Counted from the stretch's first letter, positions 10,648-19,469 are shown. The stretch: 37,814 nucleotides of DNA from Thermocladium modestius JCM 10088 (GCA_001315925.1 BBBF01000012.1:1-37814); one strand, 5' to 3'. Notes: a model not told the origin generated them from the sequence alone. Numbers and translations are program-made.

Positions 10648-10742
10648 TGCCCCCCCGGCCGGGATTTGAACCCGGGTTTCGGGCTTTCCTTGCCCAAAAG
10701 CTCGAGAGGCCCGCATACTTGACCAGGCTATACTACCGGGGC
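10648..10742 (-). tRNA. tRNA-Glu (anticodon CTC) with a probable 17-nt intron
   Basis: On the minus strand: acceptor GCCCCGG, D arm GTAT...GTAT, anticodon stem CGGGC with loop CTCTCGA (anticodon CTC), then extra bases before the expected 3' stem GCCCG. Placing an intron after position 37 leaves 17 nt (AGCTTTTGGGCAAGGAA) and restores the stem, the canonical archaeal site. T arm: CCGGG-TTCAAAT-CCCGG. The 3' acceptor strand should be CCGGGGC but has seven G (10649-10655 on the + strand as C), while the matching 5' run of four (10738-10741) is normal. No CCA is encoded. Confidence 0.85.
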
Positions 10743-11045
10743 GTCGACACCGACTAGGTTGATGCCTTTTTAATTTTTACCTTCCACCAACCCTCCCCCC
10801 CCGCCCTAAGAGGTTGGGCTTGCCCCCCCGCATCAAGCCGAGACCCCCCCCTCAATTACGGTCCTCATCGCCGAGACGAACCGGGAGCGGCTCGATCAAT
10901 GAGCTTACGGCAACGAATCAAAGGCAAGGAAGGGGGGGAAGGAAGGGGGGGTAGGAGGGAGGATCCATTGTTGAGGCTTTAGGGTTGGCCGTCAAGTGGG
11001 ATATGGGAAGTGGATTATTGGTTGGGGGGGCGGGAGCGGGCTTCA
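10743..11045. other. Intergenic region between tRNA-Glu and citrate synthase
   Basis: Contains AT-rich DNA just upstream of tRNA-Glu (TTTTTAATTTTTAC, 10767-10780) that can serve as its promoter. At 10798-10826 the minus strand reads GCAAGCCCAACCTCTTAGGG then a G run, similar in layout to the possible IS605-like end at 10319-10360. The rest is run-rich filler without a credible reading frame. Confidence 0.4.
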
Positions 11046-12258
11046 TCAACGCTTCTCTATGGGCACGTAGGGCACGTCGTGCGGGCCCACGTAGCAAGCC
11101 CTCGGCCTGAAGAGCCTGTGCTGGTTGAGGTACTCCATGGCGTGGGCCGACCAGCCGACGACGCGGCTCATTGCGAATATTGGCGTGTAGTACTCGTACG
11201 GTATCCCCAATAGGTACATGGCTATGCCGCTCCAGAAGTCTATGTTGGGGGGGTAGAGGCCCTTGCTGGCCAGCTTCTCCAGGACGACGGCCTCCACCTC
11301 GGAGGCTATGTTGTAGTAAGTCATGTTGCCCTTGGATTGACTCAATTCCCTCACCAACTCCTTGTATATCTTGGCCCTAGGGTCATAGGCCTTATAAACG
11401 CGGTGCCCCCCCACCCCCCCCATCAATCTCTTGCCCTCCCCCCCCAGCAGCTTCTCTACGTACGGCCGCGCCTTCTCAGGGCTCCCTATCTCCAGGTACT
11501 GCTTCATGGCGGCCTCGTTGGCTCCCCCCATGCAGTGGTCCCTTCAGTGTGGCGATGCCGGACACTATTGCGGAGTACAGGTCAGTCCAGGTGGATATGG
11601 ATACCAGCGTCGCGAACGTGGAGGCGGGCACCTCGTGATCTATGTGGAGGACCAAGTAGAGGTCTATCGCCTTGGCCGACGTTGAGTCCGGCTCCTGGCC
11701 GAACATCATGTAGAGGAAGTTGGCGGAGTGGGCCAGTGACTCCTTGGGCCTAATGTAATCCAGCTTCCTGCTGAACCTATAGTGGGCAGCTATTATTGAG
11801 GGCAGCTTAGCGGTGAGCCTCACGGCCTTCCTGAAGTTGGCCTCCGGACTGTTATCGTTTATGTCGGGGGGGTCAAACGCGGCCAGCCCAGCCACGGCGG
11901 CCTCCAGCACGTGCATTGGATGCGCCCTCGGCGCGAGGACTCGTATCGTGCTCACCACCTCGTCGGGTAGATCCCGCTCCTTGGCCAGCATTGACTTAAA
12001 CGACTCCAGCTCCGTCCTTGTGGGGGGGAGCCTGCCGTTGAATATTAGGTACGCGGTCTCCTCGAAGTTGGAGTACTTGGCTAGGTCGTTTATGTTATAT
12101 CCCCCCCTATACCATAGAATGCCTTTCCTCCCGTCTATATCGCTTATCGCGGTCGTCTTGACCAGCACGTCCTCCAAGCCATGAATTATGGGGCCACAGG
12201 GGGATTGAATTACCTTGCCCGTGGTGGTTATCTCCACCTTAGTTACGGTCTCAGACAT
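11046..12258 (-). CDS. gltA: Citrate synthase
   Basis: About 400 residues; condenses acetyl-CoA and oxaloacetate to citrate. Recognisable blocks: ILWYRGGYNINDLAKYSNFEE near the N-terminus, LYLVLHIDHEVPASTFATLV (first catalytic His region; usually LILHADHE.NASTF), GPLHGGANEAAMK (about 11500-11540), GVGHRVYKAYDPRA (about 11380-11420) and NIDFWSGIAMYLLGIP near the C-terminus with the catalytic Asp. The ATG at 12258 follows a TATA-like element (TGCTTAAATA, 12281-12290) by about 27 nt, so a leaderless start there is preferred over the GTG at 12270. Three C-run breaks (near 11245, 11405, 11525) split the frame. It is typically part of the citric acid cycle in aerobic or sulfur-respiring Thermoproteales. 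Confidence 0.93.
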
Positions 12259-12280
12259 GGCGCGTTTCACATGTAGTATC

Positions 12281-12290
12281 TATTTAAGCA
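12281..12290 (-). promoter_or_regulatory. TATA box of citrate synthase
   Basis: TGCTTAAATA on the minus strand, centred about 27 nt before the ATG at 12258; this spacing decides the leaderless start. Confidence 0.5.
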
Positions 12291-12388
12291 TTTTTAGTGG
12301 AAATTACTGCTATTGTAGAAAATAAATTTCGCTTACTTAACATATTAAGCAAGAGGGTAGGTATGGATATATAGATGAGAACAAGCAG

Positions 12389-13110
12389 TCACCGCCCCCC
12401 CAACACGTGCTCCCTTATGAACTCGGCCACGCCGCGCCCGCTCGGCGATTTAGTCACGATCCTGGCCACCCCCCCCTCAGCTCCGGCACGGCATTGGCGA
12501 CGGCCACCCCCCCCACCCCCCCCACCGCCTTGACGGCCTCCACGTCGGTTCGACCATCCCCCCCTATGTAAGCCACGTCGCCGCAATCCACGCCCAACCT
12601 CCTGCACACCTCCAGTATCGCGGTGGACTTACTGACTCCCGGCGGCATCACGTGAATAGCATAGCCGCTCGACTCCACCTGGGCCTCCTCGCCCATCTCC
12701 TTTATTGCCGACCTTATGCGGCGCACCATCTCATCCTCATCCCCCCCCGTTATCTCAAACGCGGCGTCGAACGACCTACAATTGAATTGATAGCTCAGGG
12801 AAAGACCAAGGCGGCGAGCCAGCTCCACCCCCCCAACTCCTTCACGCTCCTACTGCATAAAGGCTCCTCCCTCCCCCCCCTATAGAGATCAAGCAACCGT
12901 TCTCGGCTATTATCGGCGCGGAGGCCCCTATACCAATGTACCTGGCCAGTGATTTGGCGACTATCATGGCGTTCCCAGTGGCTATTCCAATCAATACCCT
13001 CCCCCCCCTCGCCTCCTGAACAGCCCTTACGGCCTCGGGCTCCAACTCATCAACCCCCCCCTATCCCTGGTAAGCGTCCCATCTATATCCAACATAAGGA
13101 GCCGAATCAT
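12389..13110 (-). CDS. HAD-family phosphoglycolate phosphatase-like protein
   Basis: About 235 residues. HAD motif I is LLMLDIDGTLTRD at the extreme N-terminus; motif II includes LIGIATGNAMIVAKSLA; Lys motif III lies in GVSKSTAILEVCRRLG (about 12600-12640); motif IV is VAYIGDGRTDVEAVKAVGG (about 12525-12580) followed by VAVANAVPEL. The order, length and the cap between motifs match the archaeal phosphoglycolate phosphatase / sucrose-phosphatase-like group that removes 2-phosphoglycolate. The first ATG (13110) gives the complete motif I. The chain breaks at G/C runs near 12475, 12510, 12830 and 12870. The frame ends at TGA 12389. A different sugar-phosphate substrate cannot be excluded. Confidence 0.85.
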
Positions 13111-13198
13111 GGAACGCCGACCTCAAGCCTCGTTTTAACTATGCCGACCACGTGACCAATTGCATATCATTTATGGCTATCGTGTTGACGGATCTAGT

Positions 13199-13221
13199 GC
13201 GTGTCCAATTTTTGGTAACGC
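13199..13221 (+). repeat. 23-bp palindromic element, copy 1
   Basis: Dyad-symmetric sequence of the form GCGT-N2-CCAA-N3-TTGG-N2-ACGC. An identical copy is at 25297-25319 and a one-base variant is inverted at 27341-27363. Similarity with the third copy extends another 15 bp through a TATA-like tract (38 bp, one mismatch). Looks like an operator or a small dispersed repeat. Confidence 0.8.
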
Positions 13222-13312
13222 ATATATAAATATTACCCCCCCAGAATACGCAATCCCGTCAGCAAGGCATCGGCGATTTCCCGCTCCATAGATTTCCGCC
13301 GGAGAGGCTAAG

Positions 13313-13319
13313 TTTAATA
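13313..13319 (+). promoter_or_regulatory. TATA box of the thioesterase
   Basis: TTTAATA, about 26 nt before the ATG at 13342; consistent with a leaderless message. Confidence 0.5.
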
Positions 13320-13341
13320 GTGCCGCGCGACCCATTAATGC

Positions 13342-14324
13342 ATGGTTTCAATAGGGGGGGATACGAGGATCCGCTCGCTAAGGGTGGTTAATCAATTCGA
13401 CGCGAATTACCTGGGCAATCTATTCGGCGGTAGGATGATGGAGTGGATGGTGGAGACAGCCACCATAGCCACGTCGAAGCTATCCAATGGGCCTTCCGTC
13501 ATCTCGTACCTGGACGAGCTGTTCTTCCTGAGACCGGTGAGGGTGGGGGGGGACGTGGTCACCATAGATGCTTGGGTGGATTACGTGGGGGGGCGGTCAT
13601 CAATGGAGACCAGGGTAAGGGCGGAGAAGAAGGGCAAGGAGAGCGGGGGGGTGGTCGTCGCATCCACCATGTCCTTCGTCGCCATAAATGATTACGGCAA
13701 GCCGAGGGAGGTTCGAACCAAGATAACCCAGCGCCGGGGGGGAAGAGGAGGAGCACGCGGAGGCGCAGGAGAGAAGGAGGAGGAGGGAGTTGTTGGTGGG
13801 GGGGGAATAGGAGGGAGGAGGAGCACGACGTGGAGGACCCAACGAGGGATTTGAGGTTCAGGGTGGAGTCGCGGCAATGGGTCAGGCCGGACGACACGCT
13901 GCTCGGCAACATACTGTCCGGGGGGGGCGGTTGCTGGCATGGCTGGACGGCGTGGGCGCTCTTGTTGCGGCGGAGTACGCGGGAGGCACCGTGGTCACGG
14001 GATCCATAGGGGGGGACGTGGCGTTCTACTCCCCCCGCCTATATAGGGGGGGACGTGGTTAACGTGAGGGCTGGAATAACGTTCGTTGGGAAATCCACCG
14101 TGGAGGTAATGCTCAACGTGGTGGCGGAGGACAAGTACGGCGGGACTAGGCACATGTGCACAGCCTACTACACGTTCGTGCACATAAATGAAGCCGGGAA
14201 GCCGGAGCCAGTGCCTCCATACGAGCCCACGACTGAGGGAGAGAGGAGGCAGTACTTGGCCGGCATGGAGAGGAGGAAGAAGATGGAGGAGGACCTGGCC
14301 AACATAAGGAAATCGCTTCAATAA
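13342..14324 (+). CDS. Tandem-hotdog acyl-CoA thioesterase
   Basis: About 320 residues with two hotdog domains, as in the acyl-CoA hydrolase (BFIT/ACOT-type) family that cleaves fatty acyl-CoA. Domain 1 has NYLGNLFGGRMMEWM, then RPVRVG-DVVTIDAWVDYVG-RSSMETRV. A charged linker (about 13735-13850) leads to domain 2: DDTLLGNILSGGRLLAWLDG, SIG-DVAFYSP, IGDVVNVRAGITFVGKST and a Glu/Arg-rich tail. Single glycines in the family appear here as Gly-Gly encoded by GGGGGG at four places, each removable by shortening 7 or 8 G to 4 or 5. Runs near 13735, 13800, 13925 and 14022 change frame and divide the gene. The start follows its TATA box by about 26 nt. Confidence 0.88.
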
Positions 14325-14369
14325 TCTCATCGCGATACGATGATCTCCAATCCACTAAGCTCCACAACC

Positions 14370-14385
14370 CTGATCGCCGTGAGTT
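14370..14385 (+). repeat. 16-bp direct repeat, left copy
   Basis: CTGATCGCCGTGAGTT, exactly repeated at 15936-15951. This copy sits where GC-rich sequence gives way to the AT-rich island. Confidence 0.75.
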
Positions 14386-14428
14386 CTATTGACTAATATA
14401 AATCCTTCTCCGTCATGAAACTCAGATA

Positions 14429-14758
14429 TTAATTCCATTCTCCATTCATTTGTGAAATTATGTTACTCATTATCTCCTCTAATTGCCTATAATGTTCTAG
14501 TTCTCTTTTTTCAGCATAAGCTTTTACTATTTATGTGTAAGCTCCCCAAGCTTTTTCTGAGGCTTGGATAAAATCCTTATTTTCCAGGTACTTCCTTGTC
14601 TCAGCTAAAAGTTCCTTAGCTCTTTCCTTGTATAAATTATATCTAGTTTGAGGATCAAGGTCTTTAGATAACTTGTCTATTAGTAGGACTTCCTCATCAA
14701 TTCCTTTATATCTATCTTCTTTACTGCGTCTTCTATCCTTTTTGATAATTGCATACAT
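14429..14758 (-). pseudogene. PaREP1-like protein with an in-frame TAA
   Basis: Reads MYAIIKKDRRRSKED, then LYKERAKELLAETRKYLE and DFIQASEKAWGAYT, the hallmark of the archaeal PaREP1 family (ASEKAWGA motif, helical, HEPN-like). TAA at 14531 interrupts the frame, but the same frame continues with IVKAYAEKRELEHYRQLEEI to a second TAA at 14429, keeping a family-like sequence. A CAA to TAA change would explain it. AT-rich codons differ sharply from the GC-rich neighbours. PaREP1 genes are multicopy in Sulfolobales and Thermoproteales; function unknown. Confidence 0.65.
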
Positions 14759-14904
14759 ATTTTTCTTTCACATTATAAATAAATGCTTTTTCATTTAAAC
14801 CTAGAATATATTAAAATTTTATAATATAAGTTAATTTCATTTTATTAATAGATCAATAGAATACTTATACTAATATTTTTATTGCTGAGAAAGAATATCA
14901 TCTT

Positions 14905-15810
14905 ATGAAATACGTCTTCGGACCAGTACCTTCAAGAAGGTTCGGTAGGTCACTAGGTGTTAATGTAGTTCCGCTCAAGGTATGTAATTGGAATTGCATA
15001 TATTGCCAATTAGGTAGAACTACGACTTTCATAAACGAGGAAAGGGACTTTTTTGAAGAGAAAGAAATAAAGAAAGAGATAGAGGAAGCTGTAAAGATCT
15101 TTGATTACGATTACCTAACTTTCATAGGTGACGGCGAGCCAACGCTTTACTCCAAGTTGGGAGAACTAGTTAAGTGGAGTAAGAAAATACAAGATAAGAG
15201 AGTTGCGGTATTTACTAACGGCGGCAGGCTTTATCTAGATAAGGTTAGAGAAGATTTAAGTCCCGCAGATGTTATTAAAGTTAGTACTGACGCAGGAGAT
15301 GAGAGAACTTTTAGGATAGTTGATAGACCTCGTAGGGAAATCACTTTTACAAAATTCTTAGAAGGACTTCAAAAGTTTAGGAAAGAGTTTAGTGGAGAAA
15401 TTTGGGCAGAGGTAATGCTGATTAAAGGAATTAACGATAAGGATGAGGAACTTGAAAAGATAGGTGAAGCTCTTTCAACATTTAATCCAAATAAAGTCCA
15501 TATAATGGCTCCAACAAGACCACCGGCAGAGAAATGGGCATCACCGCCTTCAGCCGAGTCGTTAATTAAAGCAGGAAAAATACTCTCTAAGTACGTGCGC
15601 GAAGTGAACATAATAGATTACGTTGAAAGAGGGAAGTTTTACGTAGATCCTAAGAATCCTCTAGAAAGCTTACTTTTAACGTTAAAAATACAGCCTATGA
15701 CAGAGGAAGAAATAAGGGAAGTTTGTGCAGAATATAATATAGACTTGAAAGAAGTTATGAAAGTTGCAAAAGAGGTGGAGTTTAATGGAATCAAGTACTT
15801 CGTATACTGA
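14905..15810 (+). CDS. Radical SAM protein
   Basis: Intact 301-residue protein. The N-terminus reads [20 protein letters not shown], then the radical SAM cluster CNWNCIYC (CX3CX2C; residues about 28-35). [11 protein letters not shown] (about 73-83) is the GGE-like SAM-binding motif and [11 protein letters not shown] the next strand. The family (COG0731-like Fe-S oxidoreductase) includes tRNA wyosine enzymes, but the exact reaction of this subgroup is not known to me. Codon use is strongly AT-rich, with no long G/C runs and no frame breaks, in contrast to everything around it; the sequence looks Sulfolobales-like. An AT-rich promoter region precedes the ATG. It is the only complete gene of the island. 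Confidence 0.88.
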   Translation: MKYVFGPVPSRRFGRSLGVNVVPLKVCNWNCIYCQLGRTTTFINEERDFFEEKEIKKEIEEAVKIFDYDYLTFIGDGEPTLYSKLGELVKWSKKIQDKRVAVFTNGGRLYLDKVREDLSPADVIKVSTDAGDERTFRIVDRPRREITFTKFLEGLQKFRKEFSGEIWAEVMLIKGINDKDEELEKIGEALSTFNPNKVHIMAPTRPPAEKWASPPSAESLIKAGKILSKYVREVNIIDYVERGKFYVDPKNPLESLLLTLKIQPMTEEEIREVCAEYNIDLKEVMKVAKEVEFNGIKYFVY

Positions 15811-16018
15811 TTTAAGTAGAGGTCTTCCTGATCCTAGGATAATTAAACCCTTGGAAGAAATCATGAAGTAATTGAAGATAGAAACAATAATGTTCGAAGG
15901 AATAGTGAAAGGTTTTTACGATGCTGTTAAGTACGCTGATCGCCGTGAGTTGCCAGGAGGAGTAGGAAGCAAATGCATATTCATTAAAATAATAAAGAAT
16001 AAAAAAGAAGGGCATTGA
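15785..16018 (+). pseudogene. Small hypothetical protein with an in-frame TAA
   Basis: An ATG at 15785 overlaps the end of the radical SAM gene by 26 bp and reads [20 protein letters not shown] to TAA at 15869; the same frame continues LKIETIMFEGIVKGFYDAVK, YADRRELPGGVGSK to TGA at 16016. 78 codons in total. Either two tiny ORFs or one gene with a stop. The right copy of the 16-bp repeat lies within the YADRREL part. Family not recognised. Confidence 0.4.
15936..15951 (+). repeat. 16-bp direct repeat, right copy
   Basis: Second exact copy of CTGATCGCCGTGAGTT, 1566 bp from the first. AT-rich sequence continues about 70 bp beyond it. Confidence 0.75.
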
Positions 16019-16046
16019 TTTTAATTATTATGTTTATGGAGCAGGA

Positions 16047-17446
16047 TTAGCCGCCCCACACGTAGCTGCTGGTCGTGGTAGTGCTGGTGCTGGTGCTGGT
16101 AGTGGTCGTGGAGGGCATTGTCGAGCTCGTCATCGTGCTGGATTGCATCGGCATGGATTGCCCAGTTATGCCCGTCTCTCCTCCCAGGAATATCCATGGT
16201 ACCGGCTTCACGAACTGAACGTTAACTATGTAGTCGTCGCCCGGCAACCAAACGTTGGGGGGGAACTTATAGGAGCCCCCTATCAATACGCCATCCGGCT
16301 CCTGCGTGTAGCCCAGCCACGTCCAGGTCCAGAACGTGGGCGGAAGGAACGCCACCGTTATGACTGGGGGGGTTGGCTTTCCATTGGAGTTGACGAAGGT
16401 GTACGCCGGCGATATATGGCCGTTAACAGCGAATGAGTAGGCGAACAGAGGCCACCCGGCAGTGCTGGCGTTGAGCGGGGGGGCACGTTGTATATGGCTT
16501 GGTACACTAGGCTGAAGTTGTATTGACTCATCATTTGGCCGCCCTGCTCCACGTACGTCCCCGGCATTATTATGGCCAACAGGTTCCCTATCGAGACGGC
16601 CGCTCCCTGCGTCGCGTTAACTTGAACCGTGGCGGATCCCACGGGCACCAGGACGGGGGGGGCCATGCTGCTCATCAGCGATGAGTTGACCGGAACCTCC
16701 GGCGAGTACGTGGCTTCATTCATGGAAAGCGGCGCGCCGGATATGAATATCCATGGTACCGGCTTCACGAACTGAACGTTAACGAACAGGCCGGAACCGG
16801 CGTAGAAGTAGGCGTTGGGGAACTTATAGGAGCCGCCCACCAACGTGCCGTTGGACTCCTGCGTGTATCCCAGCCACGTCCAACTGGTCCAGCCGTCCGG
16901 CATCCTGACCACGGTTATTATTGGCTGCGAGAAAGTGTAGGCGGGCGACACATGGCCATTAACGGCGTATGCGAACGCGTATATGGGCTCGGCCTGGTAC
17001 ATTCCCATCGACGCTGGGTCTCCCATCATGGATGACGGGAGCCCCACGTCCACTACCTTGTAGTCTATTATGGAGAAGGAGTACGAGGTCAGCGTCTCGC
17101 CGTTGACCGTGACGTTGGTGCCTGGCCGTATTATCGCTATTATGTTGCCCAACCTCACCGTGCCTCCCATACTGGCCGTCACGTTTATCGTGGCGGAGGA
17201 CACCGGAATCAGCTCGGGAGCCATTGATGAGGAAGAGCTGGATTGCATCGATGATGAGGACGACGAGGTCGTTGAGCTGGAGCTCTGCGTGCTGGTTTGC
17301 ATTGTAGATGTGGTTGTTTGCATGGTCGAGGAAGCGCTGGAGGTGGCGGTCGAGGTGGTCGACGGGTGCATCGAGAGCAGAACCGCCGCCACTACTGCGA
17401 CCACCACTACCACCACTACCGCGGCTATTATTGTGCTTGTCTTCAT
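16047..17446 (-). CDS. Ser/Thr-rich surface protein with a duplicated domain
   Basis: About 465 residues. A signal-anchor helix (STIIAAVVVVVVVAVVAAVLL) is followed by a mucin-like Ser/Thr/Met tract of about 50 residues, likely O-glycosylated. Two copies of an unrecognised domain follow: the first has INVTASMGGTVRLGNIIAII, AVNGHVSPAYTF, WTWLGYTQESNGTLVGGSYK and VNVQFVKPVPWIF; the second has VQVNATQGAAVSIGNLLAII, AVNGHISPAYTF, WTWLGYTQEPDGVLIGGSYK and the identical VNVQFVKPVPWIF. The tail is another Thr/Ser tract ending YVWGG. A frame change at the G run near 16480 interrupts the second copy. The ATG at 17446 is chosen because it begins the helix directly. Probably an outer-surface protein of unknown role. 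Confidence 0.75.
16188..16226. repeat. 39-bp identical segment, copy 1
   Basis: Identical to 16745-16783; both encode VNVQFVKPVPWIF in the duplicated domains. Suggests recent duplication or gene conversion inside the surface-protein gene. Confidence 0.8.
16745..16783. repeat. 39-bp identical segment, copy 2
   Basis: See the copy at 16188-16226; the surrounding domains are similar but not identical. Confidence 0.8.
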
Positions 17447-17570
17447 GCTGGTTTCAATTATGGAATGAATAAAAAACATTTTTCTAATTATATTGCAATT
17501 TTATTATAAATGCTAACCCACTTACGCCTCCCTCAATTTAAAACTCGCTTAAGGCGAATAAGCCCAAACA

Positions 17571-17578
17571 TTTTTAAG
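17571..17578 (+). promoter_or_regulatory. TATA box of the esterase
   Basis: TTTTTAAG, about 26 nt before the ATG at 17600; supports that start over the out-of-frame ATG at 17584. Confidence 0.45.
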
Positions 17579-17599
17579 AGGTCATGGAGCGACTCATCA

Positions 17600-18576
17600 A
17601 TGCCGCTCGATCCACAAGTGAGGAAGCTTCTCTCCATGTTGGCAACATTCCCGGCCCCCGGATCTAGGGAAAATCACTCCCCCAGCAGTACAGGGAGGCG
17701 GCGGACAGGGCGTCCATCCAGTTGAGGGGGGGGCCCCGGAGGAGGTGGGGGGGGAGTGGAGGATAAGGTGATACAGGGAAGGAACGGGGGGGACATACGG
17801 GTAAGGGTGTACAGGCCCCCTCGGCGCGAGGCCTCCTCACAGGGTTATCGTGTACTACCACGGCGGGGGGGCTTCGTGTTTGGAAGCATAGAGACGCACG
17901 ATGGCGTGGCGAGGCTATTGGCTAACCTCTCAGGCAGGGCCGTCGTCTCAGTCGATTACAGATTGGCGCCGGAGCACAAGTTCCCCCGCGGCCGTGGAGG
18001 ACGCGTACGACTCGGCCAAGTGGGTTGCGGACAACGGAGGCTCGCTGGGGGGGCTCGACGTTGGGGGGGGCGGAGTGGCGGTGGCGGGGGGGGACAGTGC
18101 TGGGGGGGGAACTTGGCCGCGGTGGTCAGCTTAATGGCCAGGGACGCGGGGGGGGATAGGTTCGTGGAGAGGCAAGCGTTGTTCTACCCCCCCTCCACGC
18201 ACATGCTTGACAGCTCTCCATCCATTTACGAGTACGGCGAGGGGGGGTTGTTCCTAACCATGGACCAAATGAGGTGGTTCGGCCAGCAGTACCTTAGGGA
18301 CATAAGGGACGCCGTGGATCCCCCCCGCGCTTCCCCCCCATTCTAGCCGACTTGACGGGTCTCCCGCCAGCGCTGGTGGTGACCGTGGAGTACGATCCCC
18401 CCCTAAGGGATCAGGGGGAGAACTTCGCCAAGGCAATGAGGGCCAGGGGGGTCCAGGGCGACGCTGGTTAGGTTTGGCGGGTGATTCATGGATTCATCAG
18501 CTTCTACCAATACGTGGATGCTGGGGCGGATGCGATAGCGATGGCGGCCGGCTTCATGCGTCGCAGGCTGAGTTGA
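17600..18576 (+). CDS. HSL-family alpha/beta hydrolase (esterase)
   Basis: Carboxylesterase of about 315 residues. It begins [15 protein letters not shown], typical of the hormone-sensitive-lipase family. The oxyanion motif [15 protein letters not shown] (about 17855-17900), [13 protein letters not shown] (about 17950), the nucleophile elbow VAVAGDSAGGNLAAV (about 18075-18125), the catalytic Asp region [14 protein letters not shown] (about 18378-18420) and the His in [14 protein letters not shown] (about 18480-18520) are all present. Frame breaks at runs near 17680, 17865, 17985, 18115, 18335 and 18450 scatter these motifs over three frames. Likely hydrolyses short acyl esters in the cytoplasm. 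It is monocistronic by spacing. Confidence 0.88.
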
Positions 18577-18673
18577 GGAGGAAGGGCCCGTCCGGGGGAT
18601 CGCCTAGGCAGTTGGTCGGCGAGCCGCGCCATCCCCCCCTTTGAGGGTCTCCGCGCGGATCGCCGTATTAATT

Positions 18674-19158
18674 CTATATGTTTATTATATACCTCACTAT
18701 TCCTCGAGGCTCCACTCCCCCCCTATATATTATCAATTCCTTATGACTGCTAAAGGACAGCAGCGTCAACTGCAGGAAATCGCTTATCCCCCCCGCGACG
18801 TCTATGCTGAGCTTATAGCTGACTGGATCCGGGGGGGCTTGAACCTCGTGGGGGGGCTCCACGTCGTTCTCGGTTATTATGGGCAGGGGGGGAGCTTGGC
18901 CAGCGGCCATGGAGTTGGGTTTCCACGTTGATCCGTGTCGTACCTGTAGGCGTACAGCTTCTCGATCGTCTTCCTGCCGAACTTTAGCTCCTCTATCTTC
19001 TTGGCTATCCTTTCCGTCCCCCCCTCCTCGTTCAACATGACCGCCAGGTACACCAGTTCATACGTGGCGAAGAACCTCATGTAGGGAACCTCGAAGCTCA
19101 ACACCCTGCTGGAGCCTATGTCTTCATATATTGTTGGGACCTCCTTAATGTACTCCAA
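18674..19158 (-). CDS. Hypothetical protein, frameshifted
   Basis: About 160 residues if one frame change near 18890 is bridged: EYIKEVPTIYEDIGSSRVLS, EELKFGRKTIEKLYAYRYDT, PWPLAKLP, then PIITENDVEP, SYKLSIDVAGISDFLQLTLL and GIVRYIINI. No signal, membrane helix or familiar motif is seen. A TTG at 19158 is the only start in this frame. A short leaderless frame beginning at GTG 19259 or ATG 19253 behind a TATA-like TTATATAA (19280-19287) and running toward 19158 may be its true N-terminus, joined through two G runs near 19215-19228. I do not recognise the family. Confidence 0.5.
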
Positions 19159-19298
19159 TTGATTCGACGTTAAGCATCACCTCGGCCCTCCATGCCGATG
19201 CCGGGCGACCCCCCCACGAGCCCCCCCAGCCCTAGAATAAGCGGGACTGCCATAACCACTGGCGGCGGGGGGTACGTGATTATATAAAGGTTTTGCAG

Positions 19299-19469
19299 CT
19301 AGAGCTCAAGCTTGTGAGGAGGCGCCTTGAACCCTATCCTCCTATGAGTCCCATCACAGAAGGGCTTGTTGCTGGACCCACCGCACCTGCATAACGCATA
19401 TTTCAGCTCCCCCCCATTTATTTTAACGAGATTCGGACCATTCTCCACGCCCTCTATTATGGTTACCAT
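19299..19469 (-). CDS. CDGSH iron-sulfur domain protein
   Basis: Only 56 residues, complete in one frame. LCRCGGSSNKPFCDGTHRR contains the CXCX2(S/T)X3PXCDGXH signature that binds a [2Fe-2S] cluster with three Cys and one His (mitoNEET family). The N-terminus MVTIIEGVENGPNLVKINGG is the small beta strand part; the extra Gly before Glu comes from a 7-base run where family members usually have a single Gly. A TATA element (19491-19500) lies about 26 nt before the ATG at 19469. Likely a soluble redox or cluster-carrier protein; the partner is unknown. Confidence 0.9.
   Translation of the reverse strand: MVTIIEGVENGPNLVKINGGELKYALCRCGGSSNKPFCDGTHRRIGFKAPPHKLEL

Larger units (their letters stand above)
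13111..13341. other. Divergent intergenic region with palindrome copy 1
   Basis: Holds the first copy of the 23-bp palindrome (13199-13221) followed directly by ATATATAAATATTAC (13222-13236), which would serve as a rightward TATA box. About 75 bp later a second TATA-like site (13313-13319) serves the thioesterase. A short transcript starting near 13250 is possible; no ORF is convincing there. Confidence 0.5.

Noticed and set aside
13559..13940. Pro/Ser-rich minus-strand frames within the thioesterase region
   Set aside because: They mirror the Glu/Arg/Gly-rich linker and hotdog codons of the real gene.
14370..15951. AT-rich island as an insertion sequence
   Set aside because: No transposase or terminal inverted repeats were seen; only a direct repeat, and AT-rich DNA extends beyond the right copy.
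14429..16018. Reassigned TAA codon
   Set aside because: TAA is used as a normal stop by several clear genes in the window (for example at 1625, 2862, 36172), so the two in-frame TAAs are better explained by decay.
17070..17468. Plus-strand acidic frame with a long Val/Glu stretch
   Set aside because: It is the complement of the Ser/Thr-rich tract and signal helix of the surface-protein gene.
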